A DNA stretch of 33,992 nucleotides from an uncultured Prevotella sp. (GTDB lineage Bacteria > Bacteroidota > Bacteroidia > Bacteroidales > Bacteroidaceae), in contig CAKQDG010000014.1 in NCBI GenBank assembly GCA_934219025.1, positions 1 to 33,992 on the forward strand, given 5' to 3'. The notes beneath the pieces are model-generated. The model was not told the origin of the DNA. It saw only the letters and a program-made list of their open reading frames with translations, and did no database searches. Position numbers and translations under genes: made by a program. How positions within the stretch are numbered: the stretch's first letter is position 1; each line of letters opens with the position of its first letter. Of this stretch, positions 22,638-31,789 are shown one piece after another.

Positions 22638-25600
22638 ATGAAGAAAGCGATTCTTACATTTGCGATGATTGTATGCACGGCAGCAATGTTTGCCCAGCAT
22701 ACACTAAACAGCGCACTAAAGCTTGTTGAAGGGCAAAACTCTTACCAGCTTGAAACAGGCAAGAAACCACCTGTAATATGGAAGTATCATGCAGGAAGCA
22801 ATTCTGGAGCAATACTGAAGATTTCAGACTACGGAAACGCAAGTCTGCTGTTTCTGAAACCCGACTCTTCATCTGTTTACGGATACTACGACTACAGCAA
22901 GGGGATTCAATATTACCCTGTGGGGGCTGACGAAGACTTGTATGTTTCGCTAAACTCCTTCACCGGACAAACAGAATTCAGCTTCAATGCCGCCATCGAA
23001 AACAACGACGCCATAGGGCACGGATATTCACAAGACGATGCGGTGAGTCTGACCGAGGGCAAAAACTATATGTTTGCAAGCAAGTCGAGCGGTTCCACGA
23101 TAGCTTATCTAACGTATACCGCCACTGAAGACGGAGTGCTCGAAATCAGCACCACATCATATATAAGCAGTGCCACATACTCTGTAGACGGAACTTCGGC
23201 CAACCTTAGCTTTCAGTCGAACAACAACCAATATGTGGCTAAGCTGACTGTATCAAAAGGCAAGACATACAATCTGAACATTTCGTCGTACAGCACATAC
23301 ATTCTCAGCGCCAAGCTCACCCATCCCACTATCGGCACTTCGTATGATTTGCCATTCAGCGCAGCAATGGGCAGCAACACCTTGCCTGCAGCTGCCGGCA
23401 CATACTGGTATAGCCTCAACAGCACCGACAAAGGCTTCTTCAGCATGGCATCAAGCGCAGCTCTCGAAAACGGGTCGGTGAAGGTTTATGCCGGAACATA
23501 CTCCAGCTACAGTTCGCCGATTGCCACACTCACAGCCACGCTCAACGGAAAATGGGAAAGCAGCAGCTACTACGACAACTACCTTATAAAGATAGAAAAG
23601 GCTGTGGCCTCAACGAGCGACGAATCGTTCACTCTGGCATACGAGCCATATGCAAAGGGCACAACAGAAAGCAATCCGTATTCTGTTGAAACGCTGCCGG
23701 CCACTCTATCTACCGGCAATGGGTCTGACTACTACTATGCTGTGGAGGCAACAGAAAGCAACATAGGAAAATTCCTTAAAGCGGAAGCCGCGTCGAGCAT
23801 AAGCAACTCAAGCACACAGGTGTATGTTTATAAAAGCGGTTCATACTCTAAATCTCAAGGCAACAAGAGTGCACAGACGCTCATAGAATCAAGCGGACAA
23901 TACATCATACACTGGTATAACAAGGAAAATGCTCCGGTGGATTTCACCGTAAGCATCGCCGACCCTCTGCCTGGCGACACATACGACAGTCCGGCTCCGG
24001 CACAGAAAGGGAGCAACTCGTTCAACGGCACGGGCACAAGGTTCTACTCTTACACGGCAACATTGAACGGAAAACTGACAATCACGCCAAGTTCAAGCAG
24101 CATTTACCTCTCTGTGCCTAAGTCGACCACAGGATATGACACGTGGCAGACATCAAAAGACGGCAGCGCATACACGCTCAGCACGACAAAAGGAACTACT
24201 TATATCTTGAAGTTCACATACGTGAAAGACGGCGACAGCTTCACTCTCGACGAGAGCACCTATGCCGAAGGCGAAAGTTCCACGAACCCTATCACCGTAA
24301 CGGAATCGCCGTACAACCTGACACCGGGCAAAGTGAGCGTGTGGCTGAAATACGTGGCGCCAAAGAGCGGAGTGTTTGTAATGAAAGGAAATCTTGACTA
24401 CAACTACAACAACTCCATAGGCTTTATAAAACCGGGCGAAAGCTCTGTTACCACAATATCACAGAGCAAGACTGTAAACGGACAGTACATCTCTTTCTAT
24501 GAAGGATCTGTAAAGGTAAAGCAGGGCACGGAGATTATAATGAACATAAAAGTGCCTAATGCAAAAGAGGGCGACAACATAGAATTCAGCGTGAGGGACT
24601 ACAATGCCGGAGAAGACTTCTCCGCACCTATCGTGATGGAAAAAGACAAGGAATACACCATTCCTTCAACCTACAGCATCCCGCAATGGTGCAAATTCAA
24701 CCTCAAGGAAGGCGAACTGAGCCTCTACTCTTCTATCAGCTTCAGCGGATATCTGTATAAAGGCGACGACAATGCCGCTGCCGAGACAAACGGCGAAAGC
24801 TTCTATGCATCATACGACAGTTCTACAGGCAAGTCGGGCAAGGTGTTCACAATAACAGAAGCCGGAACCTATTACATAAAGCTGACAAGCACATATTCCG
24901 ACGGAGTATTCACCGCATCCGGCTCGGCAATGGACAAGCAGCCGACTGAAGATACAGGAGCCACAATGCGCAAGAATGCCACGCCGCTTGAAGAGGGATT
25001 GACTACACACAATTTCCCCGGCTATGTGGAAGGCGAAACTCAGCCTGTGTTCTATAGCTACACGGCACCAGAAACCATGCCTAAACTTATCTCTATAGTT
25101 CACGGCACGGCAACGAAGACTGAATACTTGACTCCAGATTCTGTAAAGATAGCTTCAGACAATGGTTATATGGCCATCGACAAGGGAGAGACCATTTATG
25201 TTAAGGCTGTGGCAAGAGACAAGACTCTGTCGTTTACGACTACCATTACCGACTACCCAGAATACGGAAAGGGCGAAACGGAAGACGATGCCATCAACAT
25301 GAAAAATGAAGGCAAATATTTCTTTGCCGCTTCAGGCAATGAGCGCAATGTTTATCTGAAGTACTCTGCAACAGAAGACGGTATACTGAAAATAACTACA
25401 AGTTACTACACTTCGGGCACATGCAAGAGTGGCGATGCAGAAGCTGCTGCCATATCGTTTGCGACTATTACAGGAGGCGAGTATCTTGCGACAATAAATG
25501 TTACCAAGGGCACTACATATTCTTTCACTCTGAAGGCTAAGGCTGCATTGCTCGTAAGTTCAGACTTTTCGGTTGAAGCGCCGGGCTCTTCATACACCAA

Positions 25601-27398
25601 TCCGATTACAGCCGTAGTCGGCGAGAACACCGTGCCGAAAGAGAAGGGCGACTACTGGTATGCCTTCAACAACCCGAAAGAGGGAAATATCGTGATTACG
25701 TCAGAAAACAGTCTGCCTGGCGGCAATGTTGAGGTTTACCGCACGGAATATCAGGCTTCACACGGTAGCCAACTTGCCGACGCATCATCTGCAGTAGGCT
25801 CATACGACGTGAAATGCAAGGCTGACTTCAAGGACATCTATTATATCCGTGTGCACAAAGTTGCCGACAGCAACGAGGACGACGTGTTCACAATAAGCTC
25901 TGAAGATTATGACAAGGGACAGTTTGAAGAAGACCCGATAGTAATAACAAGCTTCCCATACGAAGCTACAGTGCCTGCCGGCTACATCTATTATGCCATC
26001 GACACGCCGGAAGACGACAATTACACTGCAACTTTCAATACCGATGAAACTCTCAACAATAGCTACACATACTTGTTTGTCTATAAAGCCAACGAAAAGA
26101 ATCCTTCAAAAACAACCATAAGGAATTCTGGCGAAATGATATTCGAGAAAGGTTGTCGCTACATCCTGTATTTCATAAACAAAGAAGAGAAAGAACTGAA
26201 ATACAACATCACCTTTAACAAATGCGAACAGGGCGATGACTATACCAACCCGCTCGCAGCATCAAGCGGCGAAAACACATTTGCCAAGGCCGACAAGCTG
26301 TTCTATTCTTACACCGCAACAAAGACTGGAAAAATGACAGTTTATGTATCAGGAAAGAATATAGAAGTAAGCTTCCCGCTGGGAGCAAAGGAAAACGACG
26401 GCTCACGCAAGTATGTGAAGGACAATCTGACCTACACCATTGACGAGGTGAAGGGCGAAACCTACATTATCTGCTTCAACAATGTGAAGGCTGGAGATAC
26501 ATTCGAGATTTCGGAGAGGGACTACAAGCAGGGCGAAGACAAGTCAAGCGCTATTGAGATTACAGACACCTACACGTTTGACACAGAGAACTCTGAGGTT
26601 TGGCTCCGCTACAACTGCCAGAAAGCTGGTATGCTCACTGCAACAAGCGACCTCGCCTACAACGGAACGATAAACTTCTATCTCATCAAAAACGACGAGG
26701 ATCCTATAGATATGTATCTGCAGCGCAAGGTGGGAACAGAATATGTGAAGGAATACCAAGGACGCGTGGCTCTCGAAGCCGGCGACATTGCCTATATTCA
26801 CGTTGCAGCCGACAAGACCTATCCGGGAAAGACCGTCAGCGTGAACCTGCGCGACGTGAAGACAGGCGAGACTCTCGACAAACCGATTGTGCTCAACCCT
26901 GGCGAGAAGGTTACAGTGCCGGTAGTATCTGAGAGTATGCCTATATGGTGTATGTTCACTTCAAAGGTGGGAACATTCAGCATTAGCGCCAACGACGGCA
27001 TCAACGGCTACTACTATACAAGTTACGAAAAGGCAAAGGCTAATGAATCCAAGAGATTCTTCTATGCAGAAGCTGACAACGACTTCACGTTTGACTGCAC
27101 TGCCGACGAGGCTGGAGTGAACTACCTGAAACTGGTAAAGAGCACTGCAATGCAGAGAATTCAGATTTCGGGTGCCGTGGAAACCGGCATTACTTCGGTG
27201 AACGCCAATGATGCACAAGTGGGCGTCTGCAAGGGCGGAATGATGCTTAGCGGCGAGAATTCACGCATCAGGGTTTATGCCGTGAGCGGAACGCGCATCA
27301 TGGACGAAAACGTGAGCGGAACACAACTCTTGTCTTTGCCTGCCGGCATATACGTGGTTGAAATCAACGGCAAGACACAGAAGGTAACCGTTAGATAA
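22638..27398 (+). CDS. 1586-residue secreted protein of fourteen beta-rich repeats (7+7) with T9SS-type tail
   Basis: Signal peptide at 1-19 (ends MFAQ). Fourteen units of 98-119 residues begin near residues 20, 128, 231, 338, 444, 542, 655, 774, 876, 981, 1091, 1196, 1296 and 1407. Each opens with Y-x-x-G-E/T-x-x-x-N/D-P-I-x-V, then W/Y-x-K/S-Y-T/N-A-x-x-x-G-x-L, and closes with KG-x-T-Y-x-L, as in pre-peptidase-C-terminal-like beta sandwiches. Units 1-7 pair one-to-one with 8-14 (for example 3 with 10 and 6 with 13), so an ancestral seven-unit block was duplicated. The C-terminal ~65 residues (RIRVYAVSGTRIM, LPAGIYVVEINGKTQKVTVR) form a type A sorting-domain-like module. It is therefore probably exported by the type IX system and fixed at the surface. 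There is no enzymatic motif; adhesion or scaffolding is a reasonable but unproven idea. Confidence 0.9.
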   Translation: MKKAILTFAMIVCTAAMFAQHTLNSALKLVEGQNSYQLETGKKPPVIWKYHAGSNSGAILKISDYGNASLLFLKPDSSSVYGYYDYSKGIQYYPVGADEDLYVSLNSFTGQTEFSFNAAIENNDAIGHGYSQDDAVSLTEGKNYMFASKSSGSTIAYLTYTATEDGVLEISTTSYISSATYSVDGTSANLSFQSNNNQYVAKLTVSKGKTYNLNISSYSTYILSAKLTHPTIGTSYDLPFSAAMGSNTLPAAAGTYWYSLNSTDKGFFSMASSAALENGSVKVYAGTYSSYSSPIATLTATLNGKWESSSYYDNYLIKIEKAVASTSDESFTLAYEPYAKGTTESNPYSVETLPATLSTGNGSDYYYAVEATESNIGKFLKAEAASSISNSSTQVYVYKSGSYSKSQGNKSAQTLIESSGQYIIHWYNKENAPVDFTVSIADPLPGDTYDSPAPAQKGSNSFNGTGTRFYSYTATLNGKLTITPSSSSIYLSVPKSTTGYDTWQTSKDGSAYTLSTTKGTTYILKFTYVKDGDSFTLDESTYAEGESSTNPITVTESPYNLTPGKVSVWLKYVAPKSGVFVMKGNLDYNYNNSIGFIKPGESSVTTISQSKTVNGQYISFYEGSVKVKQGTEIIMNIKVPNAKEGDNIEFSVRDYNAGEDFSAPIVMEKDKEYTIPSTYSIPQWCKFNLKEGELSLYSSISFSGYLYKGDDNAAAETNGESFYASYDSSTGKSGKVFTITEAGTYYIKLTSTYSDGVFTASGSAMDKQPTEDTGATMRKNATPLEEGLTTHNFPGYVEGETQPVFYSYTAPETMPKLISIVHGTATKTEYLTPDSVKIASDNGYMAIDKGETIYVKAVARDKTLSFTTTITDYPEYGKGETEDDAINMKNEGKYFFAASGNERNVYLKYSATEDGILKITTSYYTSGTCKSGDAEAAAISFATITGGEYLATINVTKGTTYSFTLKAKAALLVSSDFSVEAPGSSYTNPITAVVGENTVPKEKGDYWYAFNNPKEGNIVITSENSLPGGNVEVYRTEYQASHGSQLADASSAVGSYDVKCKADFKDIYYIRVHKVADSNEDDVFTISSEDYDKGQFEEDPIVITSFPYEATVPAGYIYYAIDTPEDDNYTATFNTDETLNNSYTYLFVYKANEKNPSKTTIRNSGEMIFEKGCRYILYFINKEEKELKYNITFNKCEQGDDYTNPLAASSGENTFAKADKLFYSYTATKTGKMTVYVSGKNIEVSFPLGAKENDGSRKYVKDNLTYTIDEVKGETYIICFNNVKAGDTFEISERDYKQGEDKSSAIEITDTYTFDTENSEVWLRYNCQKAGMLTATSDLAYNGTINFYLIKNDEDPIDMYLQRKVGTEYVKEYQGRVALEAGDIAYIHVAADKTYPGKTVSVNLRDVKTGETLDKPIVLNPGEKVTVPVVSESMPIWCMFTSKVGTFSISANDGINGYYYTSYEKAKANESKRFFYAEADNDFTFDCTADEAGVNYLKLVKSTAMQRIQISGAVETGITSVNANDAQVGVCKGGMMLSGENSRIRVYAVSGTRIMDENVSGTQLLSLPAGIYVVEINGKTQKVTVR

Positions 27399-27447
27399 TA
27401 AAAAGTAATGGTTAGATAATAAAAGATAACCGTTAGACAATAAGAGA
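27384..27447 (+). repeat. Triplicated ~21-bp sequence over the 1586-aa stop codon
   Basis: GTAACCGTTAGATAATAAAA occurs three times with slight changes (27384, 27405, 27427). The first copy encodes the last codons and stop of the 1586-aa protein and the others follow in non-coding DNA. It looks like a recent local slippage or duplication. Confidence 0.7.
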
Positions 27448-27454
27448 AAGACAA

Positions 27455-27500
27455 GAAGGAATGTCGGACGAATTGCGAAAGCGGCATTCGACATTCCTTC
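27455..27500 (+). terminator. Hairpin between the giant gene and the next (attenuator-like)
   Basis: A 12-bp perfect stem (27455-27466 with 27489-27500), 26 nt before the next ATG and followed by ATATAAAAAG instead of a U-run. It may stabilise or partly terminate the upstream message. Confidence 0.5.
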
Positions 27501-27526
27501 ATATAAAAAGCACAACAAAGAATACA

Positions 27527-27997
27527 ATGAAAAGAAGACTACTGCCAATACTGTTTTTCTTTCTTTCCACACAGATATTTGCCGACAAATACTTGACGGT
27601 GTGGCAAAACGGGAAAGAAATACAGTCGTTTGAGGTATCAAACAAAGCCAAGGTGAGCTACGACGGAGGTAACGTGTTGCTAATGTCTGGCAATACCACT
27701 CTCACATTCTTGAGAGCAGACATGCTGAAATTTGCCTTTACCGACACGCCCGCCGCTATCGCCGGCAATACAAAGGAAGCAAACGTCTGTAAGTTTACAA
27801 TAAAAGACAATCAGCTGAAAGTTACCACTGGCGAAGCGAAGTCAATGCCGGTTGGCATTTACGCCACTGACGGCAGTGTGGCAATAAACGGAAAGACAGA
27901 CGCTGGCGGGAACTGGAGTGCCGACTTGTCAGCTTTCGCCCGCGGAACATATATATTCAAGAGTAAATCATCATCATTTAAATTCATCCTGAAATGA
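27527..27997 (+). CDS. Secreted protein with sorting-domain-like C-terminus
   Basis: 156 residues from the ATG at 27527 (an in-frame ATG 66 nt upstream lies in the preceding hairpin and lacks a signal peptide). Signal peptide 1-18 (LLPILFFFLSTQIFA). The next segment (YLTVWQNGKEIQSFEV...) resembles the short N-terminal strand-rich domain of the following protein. The C-terminal half (VGIYATDGSVAINGKTD, ARGTYIFKSKSSSFKFILK) has the shape of a type A sorting domain. It overlaps the next gene by 4 nt (ATGA), implying coupled translation. Function unknown. Confidence 0.8.
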   Translation: MKRRLLPILFFFLSTQIFADKYLTVWQNGKEIQSFEVSNKAKVSYDGGNVLLMSGNTTLTFLRADMLKFAFTDTPAAIAGNTKEANVCKFTIKDNQLKVTTGEAKSMPVGIYATDGSVAINGKTDAGGNWSADLSAFARGTYIFKSKSSSFKFILK

Positions 27998-28713
27998 AAA
28001 ATATAAACAAACTGTTTTTTGCCCTGACCGTAATGGCAGCGATGTTCGTGCAGAACATCAGCGCACAGAACGTGAGAGTGTTTCTAAAAGACGGCACATC
28101 ACAGACTTTCGCGTCTGCCGATGTAGACAGCGTAGTGTTTGACGCCGACAACACGTTTTATCCCACTGCCGTGGACCTTGGACTGAGTGTGAAATGGGCA
28201 TCATGCAATCTTGGTGCTGAGCAGCCGCAAGAGTTTGGCAATTATTATTCCTGGGGAGAAACAGAACCGAAGGCAGATTATTCCAAAACCACATACTTTG
28301 ACCTTGAATATAAATATGCCACCGAGAACAACGACACATGCTTTGCCGGGAAAGCACAATATGACGCTGCGAGTGCTGCGTGGGGAAACGGATGGAGAAC
28401 GCCTACGAACCTGGAACTAAAGGAGCTGATAGACAAATGCAAATGGAAATCCATAAGATACAAAGGCACCAACGGCTACAAAGTTACCGGTCCTAACGGC
28501 AACCAGATTTTCATTCCTGCCGCCGGAGAGATGACGGGCAAGAGCTGCTACTCGGCACAGACCAACGGCTATTATATGTCGGCAAGCCAATCAAAGGAAT
28601 ATGACGAACCTTCATATCAGCTGTATTTCTCCACATCCGACATAGAAGTTACTCTTAACTATAAATATGTAGGACGCACGGTTCGCCCCGTATTAGACAA
28701 CAGCGACAACTGA
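27994..28713 (+). CDS. Secreted FISUMP-domain protein
   Basis: 239 residues. Signal peptide 1-24 (ends ISAQ). An N-terminal strand-rich segment (VRVFLKDGTSQTFASADVDS) leads to a domain with AVDLGLSVKWASCNLGAEQP, YYSWGETEPK, WGNGWRTPTNLELKELID and FIPAAGEM, ending VGRTVRPV. This is the Fibrobacter-succinogenes-major-paralogous (FISUMP) fold, widespread in surface proteins of Bacteroidales with unknown ligand. It starts within the stop of the previous gene and ends 27 nt before the next, so the four genes form one operon. Confidence 0.85.
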   Translation: MKNINKLFFALTVMAAMFVQNISAQNVRVFLKDGTSQTFASADVDSVVFDADNTFYPTAVDLGLSVKWASCNLGAEQPQEFGNYYSWGETEPKADYSKTTYFDLEYKYATENNDTCFAGKAQYDAASAAWGNGWRTPTNLELKELIDKCKWKSIRYKGTNGYKVTGPNGNQIFIPAAGEMTGKSCYSAQTNGYYMSASQSKEYDEPSYQLYFSTSDIEVTLNYKYVGRTVRPVLDNSDN

Positions 28714-28740
28714 TAAAACAACATTATAAAGGAAACAAAT

Positions 28741-30312
28741 ATGATTTTCAAGAAACTTACTATATGCCTTGGTGTGCTTGCAATGACTTTGCATGCATCG
28801 GCACAGAACAAAACATACCGCTTTAATACGGAGGTCTACAAAGCCGAAGCGCCACAGATGCAGACGGAGCCTAACGGCTTTGAGCATCCGGCGGGCACGC
28901 TCGAAGTATACAACATGTCGTTTGGCGACCAGTTTTATTACATGGGAGGCTCATACTCGCAGATGAGCGGTGCTGCATCCAACGTGGTGTTGCAGGGCGA
29001 CAACACTGTGTAGTTTTACAATCTTGCCCCGACTTCCTGTTTCGGATGGGCCAAGGGCGAGCGCAACGGCAATGAAATCAGCGTTGCCATGCAGAAGATT
29101 GGCGAACTGTCGCTCACGGGTGATGCCGCCGACACCGAGGAGGTGTGGATTCGCCCGGTAACAACCGACGACAGCGGCTATCTGAAACTCCTTGCCGACC
29201 CTTACAAACTCTTGATGAAAGACGACTCCATCTGTTCTGCCGACACATCGGTGTGGCTTGCCACATTCCTTGTAAAAGACAACAAGGGAACTTTGTTCTG
29301 CCTTGACCGCAAATACGCCATGGCTAAGGAGCAGAACACAAAACTCTATTCCGCACCGGAAGGAGCAGCTCTTGAGAATTACATCTTCCAGTATACCGAC
29401 GAATGGCTGACCACGAAATATTCTGCCGTCACCTTGTCGCGCAGTGGCAACGATGTGTATATGAGGGGGCTTGTTCCGTCAAGTCCGAATGTGTGGATCA
29501 AGGGAGAGCTCGACGAAAGCGGCAAGAAGCTCTCGATAACGCCGGGCATACAGTTTCTTGGTTCCGAAACGGGCTTCCTGCTCGACTATGTGGGCGGCGT
29601 TCTGCTCGACGACGGATATAGCGTGACGCCTTGCGACGCACTGAGTTTCAACGTTGGTGAAAATATGGACAAAATGGAGGTGATGCAGGGTGGACACATC
29701 ATGGTGTTCAACCGTGCGACTGAGGAACTGAAATATCTCTATGCCGACATCACGGGAAAGAGGTATCTGAAAGACGTGCCTGCCGTGCCGTCTGCCGTGA
29801 ACAAGATTTCGGTGGAAAGCGACTACGGCGATAAGATTACGTTCCGTTTGCCCACTTGCGACACCGAGGGCAACTATATCAACCCGAAGAAGATTACATG
29901 GAGGATGTATCTCGACGACCAACTGTATACGTTTGACAAGGAAGAGTATACCGACCTCGATGCTTCTCTCACGGAACTGCCGTATTGCTATACCACGAAA
30001 TACGACTTTAGCTATAACGAGGACTTCAACTACCAGCAGTTTTATATCTACGACCGCACTTGGGATCACTTCGACATCCAGGCCATATACACGGTGGACG
30101 GCGTGCGCCACGAATCGGCACTGTCGAGATATAGCCTGAAGAAAGGCTACCAGGGCACTACCGCCATCAGCCATGCCACAGCTGAAAACGCAAGCCGCAG
30201 CGAGCAGTTCGGCATCGACGGCATGCGCCGCAGCAGTTTGTCGAAAGGCATAAACATCGTGCGCACCACGCAGCAAGACGGCACGGTGAGCATCAAGAAG
30301 ATTCTGAAATAA
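28741..30312 (+). pseudogene. Secreted surface protein split by an in-frame TAG
   Basis: The frame begins with a signal peptide (MIFKKLTICLGVLAMTLHASA) and runs 90 codons to a TAG at 29011-29013. The same frame continues as a good coding sequence (FYNLAPTSCFGWAKGE...) to the stop at 30312, giving a 523-codon gene in all. The second part has beta-rich domains (ESDYGDKITFRLPTCDTEGN, KKITWRMYLDDQLYTF) and a type A-like sorting tail (FGIDGMRRSSLSKGINIVR...KKILK). The interrupted position would suit tyrosine. TAG is a normal stop in neighbours, so recoding is unlikely. It is a nonsense mutation or a sequencing error. A downstream restart at ATG 29089 would lack a signal peptide. Last gene of the operon. 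Confidence 0.8.
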
Positions 30313-30360
30313 CAGGACACGGAACCGAATACCATCGCTATTTTATTACATAAGAAGAAG

Positions 30361-30398
30361 AGAGCCGGAACCCACCCGCAACGGGAAGTTCCGGCTCT
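30361..30398. terminator. Bidirectional terminator between converging operons
   Basis: An 11-bp stem AGAGCCGGAAC (30361-30371) with GTTCCGGCTCT (30388-30398) and an inner CCCG/CGGG pair. It separates the plus-strand operon end (30312) from the minus-strand esterase end (30415). Both flanks are poor in T, the plus side reading TGCATTTTG. Confidence 0.7.
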
Positions 30399-30414
30399 TG
30401 CATTTTGCCTCGTG

Positions 30415-31728
30415 TCATTTGATGTGTTTCATTATCCATTCGTATTGTCCTCGCTCCGTGTCGTCAGAAGTCCAGTGTTCGTTGATTGGCGTGATGAGCG
30501 ACTGCTTTTCCGTTTTCAGCGTGTTCCACACGGCATAGCTGGTGGTAGGCGGACAGGTGATGTCGTTGTATCCCCACGTCATATAAACCGGACACGACAC
30601 GTGGCGCGCAAAGTTCACCACGTCGAAATAGGCCAAAGTCTTTGCCGTTTCGTCGGTCAGCGTGCCGTTCTGTTTCTTGAAGTGGGGATATCCTCCCGTT
30701 CTGCCCTTCTGCATGTATGCCGCCATATCGCTCAATGCCGGGTGGTTCACCACGCAGAGCGTTACGCGGCTGTCTATTCCCGCCGCCACGAGCGACAAGG
30801 CTCCGCCCTGACTGCCGCCTTGCATCACCACGTTCTTGCCGTCCCATTCAGGCAGGCTTGTGGTGTAGTCTATGGCGCGCACAAGAGCGAGATACACGTT
30901 TTTCATGTAGTAGCGGTCGCGGTTGTCTATTCCATACGACAGGTATCCCGTATCGTTGCCGGGATTGAAGGCATGGCTGATGTCGTTGAAGACGCTCTTC
31001 GGCAGTCGCGGGTCAATTCCGTGGATTTCCATCTCCAGCCGAATGCATCCCCCCTCGCCGTAGTAGCGGTGGCGCAGGGGCTCCTTGATAGTTTTTATTC
31101 CGGCTCCCGGCGGACAAATCACTATGGGGCATCCGCCCTGTGGCTTGTTTTTTGGCACGAAAAGATATCCGTAGACGCAATGTCCGCCAACGGTTTCCAG
31201 CCTCAACAGCCTGCAAGTCATCTTGTCGGTGGTATATTCCGGCGCCTCCTCGAGCAAGAATTTCAGCGGAGCCTTCTTCATCTCGGCGATGTTCCTCTGC
31301 CAGAAAACCGTGAAGTCAGACGGTTCCTTGGTGTAAGGTGTAATCTTGTCGGCATCAAACCCCACCTTGATATGGTGTCGGTATTCCTTCCCGTCCACAG
31401 TTGCCGTGAGGAGCAAGTCGCGGAAGCCAGGCTCTTTTCGTGTGCCCACGGCAATCCGGCATCTGCCGTTTTTCATCTGCACCGTGCCGTGAGAGTCGGC
31501 TTCGAGCATATCGTTGCGCGTTTCATACTTCACGCTGCACGTTACGGGCATGCCATATTTGTATAGCTGCACGTCAATCACGGGTTTTTCGCCCGTTTTA
31601 TACAGCCAGTCGGCATGGTCGGGCACCGTCAGCCACAGATAGTCGGAGCGGTAAGGATAATTTTCTGCCCGCATGCCCAGCGTCATGCATATGGCGGCAA
31701 AAAGGGCAATAAAGATTTTTCTTGTCAT
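30415..31728 (-). CDS. Acetylxylan-esterase (AXE1/cephalosporin deacetylase) family hydrolase
   Basis: 437 residues. Signal peptide 1-21, a beta-rich N-terminal domain (about 25-130), then an alpha/beta hydrolase. The nucleophile S306 lies in GGSQGG, with D389 (GYNDITCPP) and H418 (NEHWT) in the expected order for the catalytic triad. The oxyanion region VICPPGAGIKT and the DNRDRYYMKNVYLALVRAID segment are typical of the AXE1 family. These enzymes remove acetyl groups from xylan fragments or other esters; the exported form suggests periplasmic polysaccharide work. It lies 61 nt downstream of a GDP-mannose gene on the same strand; a shared transcript is possible. Confidence 0.9.
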   Translation of the reverse strand: MTRKIFIALFAAICMTLGMRAENYPYRSDYLWLTVPDHADWLYKTGEKPVIDVQLYKYGMPVTCSVKYETRNDMLEADSHGTVQMKNGRCRIAVGTRKEPGFRDLLLTATVDGKEYRHHIKVGFDADKITPYTKEPSDFTVFWQRNIAEMKKAPLKFLLEEAPEYTTDKMTCRLLRLETVGGHCVYGYLFVPKNKPQGGCPIVICPPGAGIKTIKEPLRHRYYGEGGCIRLEMEIHGIDPRLPKSVFNDISHAFNPGNDTGYLSYGIDNRDRYYMKNVYLALVRAIDYTTSLPEWDGKNVVMQGGSQGGALSLVAAGIDSRVTLCVVNHPALSDMAAYMQKGRTGGYPHFKKQNGTLTDETAKTLAYFDVVNFARHVSCPVYMTWGYNDITCPPTTSYAVWNTLKTEKQSLITPINEHWTSDDTERGQYEWIMKHIK

Positions 31729-31789
31729 ATAAAAAATAAATTTGTTTCAGTTTTGTGTTCCTGATGCATTCGTGCCGGCTTCGGTCATT

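Noticed and set aside
27461..27526. N-terminal extension of the 156-aa secreted protein
   Set aside because: Translated hairpin sequence; the ATG at 27527 begins a proper signal peptide.
28741..30312. TAG recoded as an amino acid
   Set aside because: At least two neighbouring genes end in TAG and no suppressor tRNA is seen in the window.
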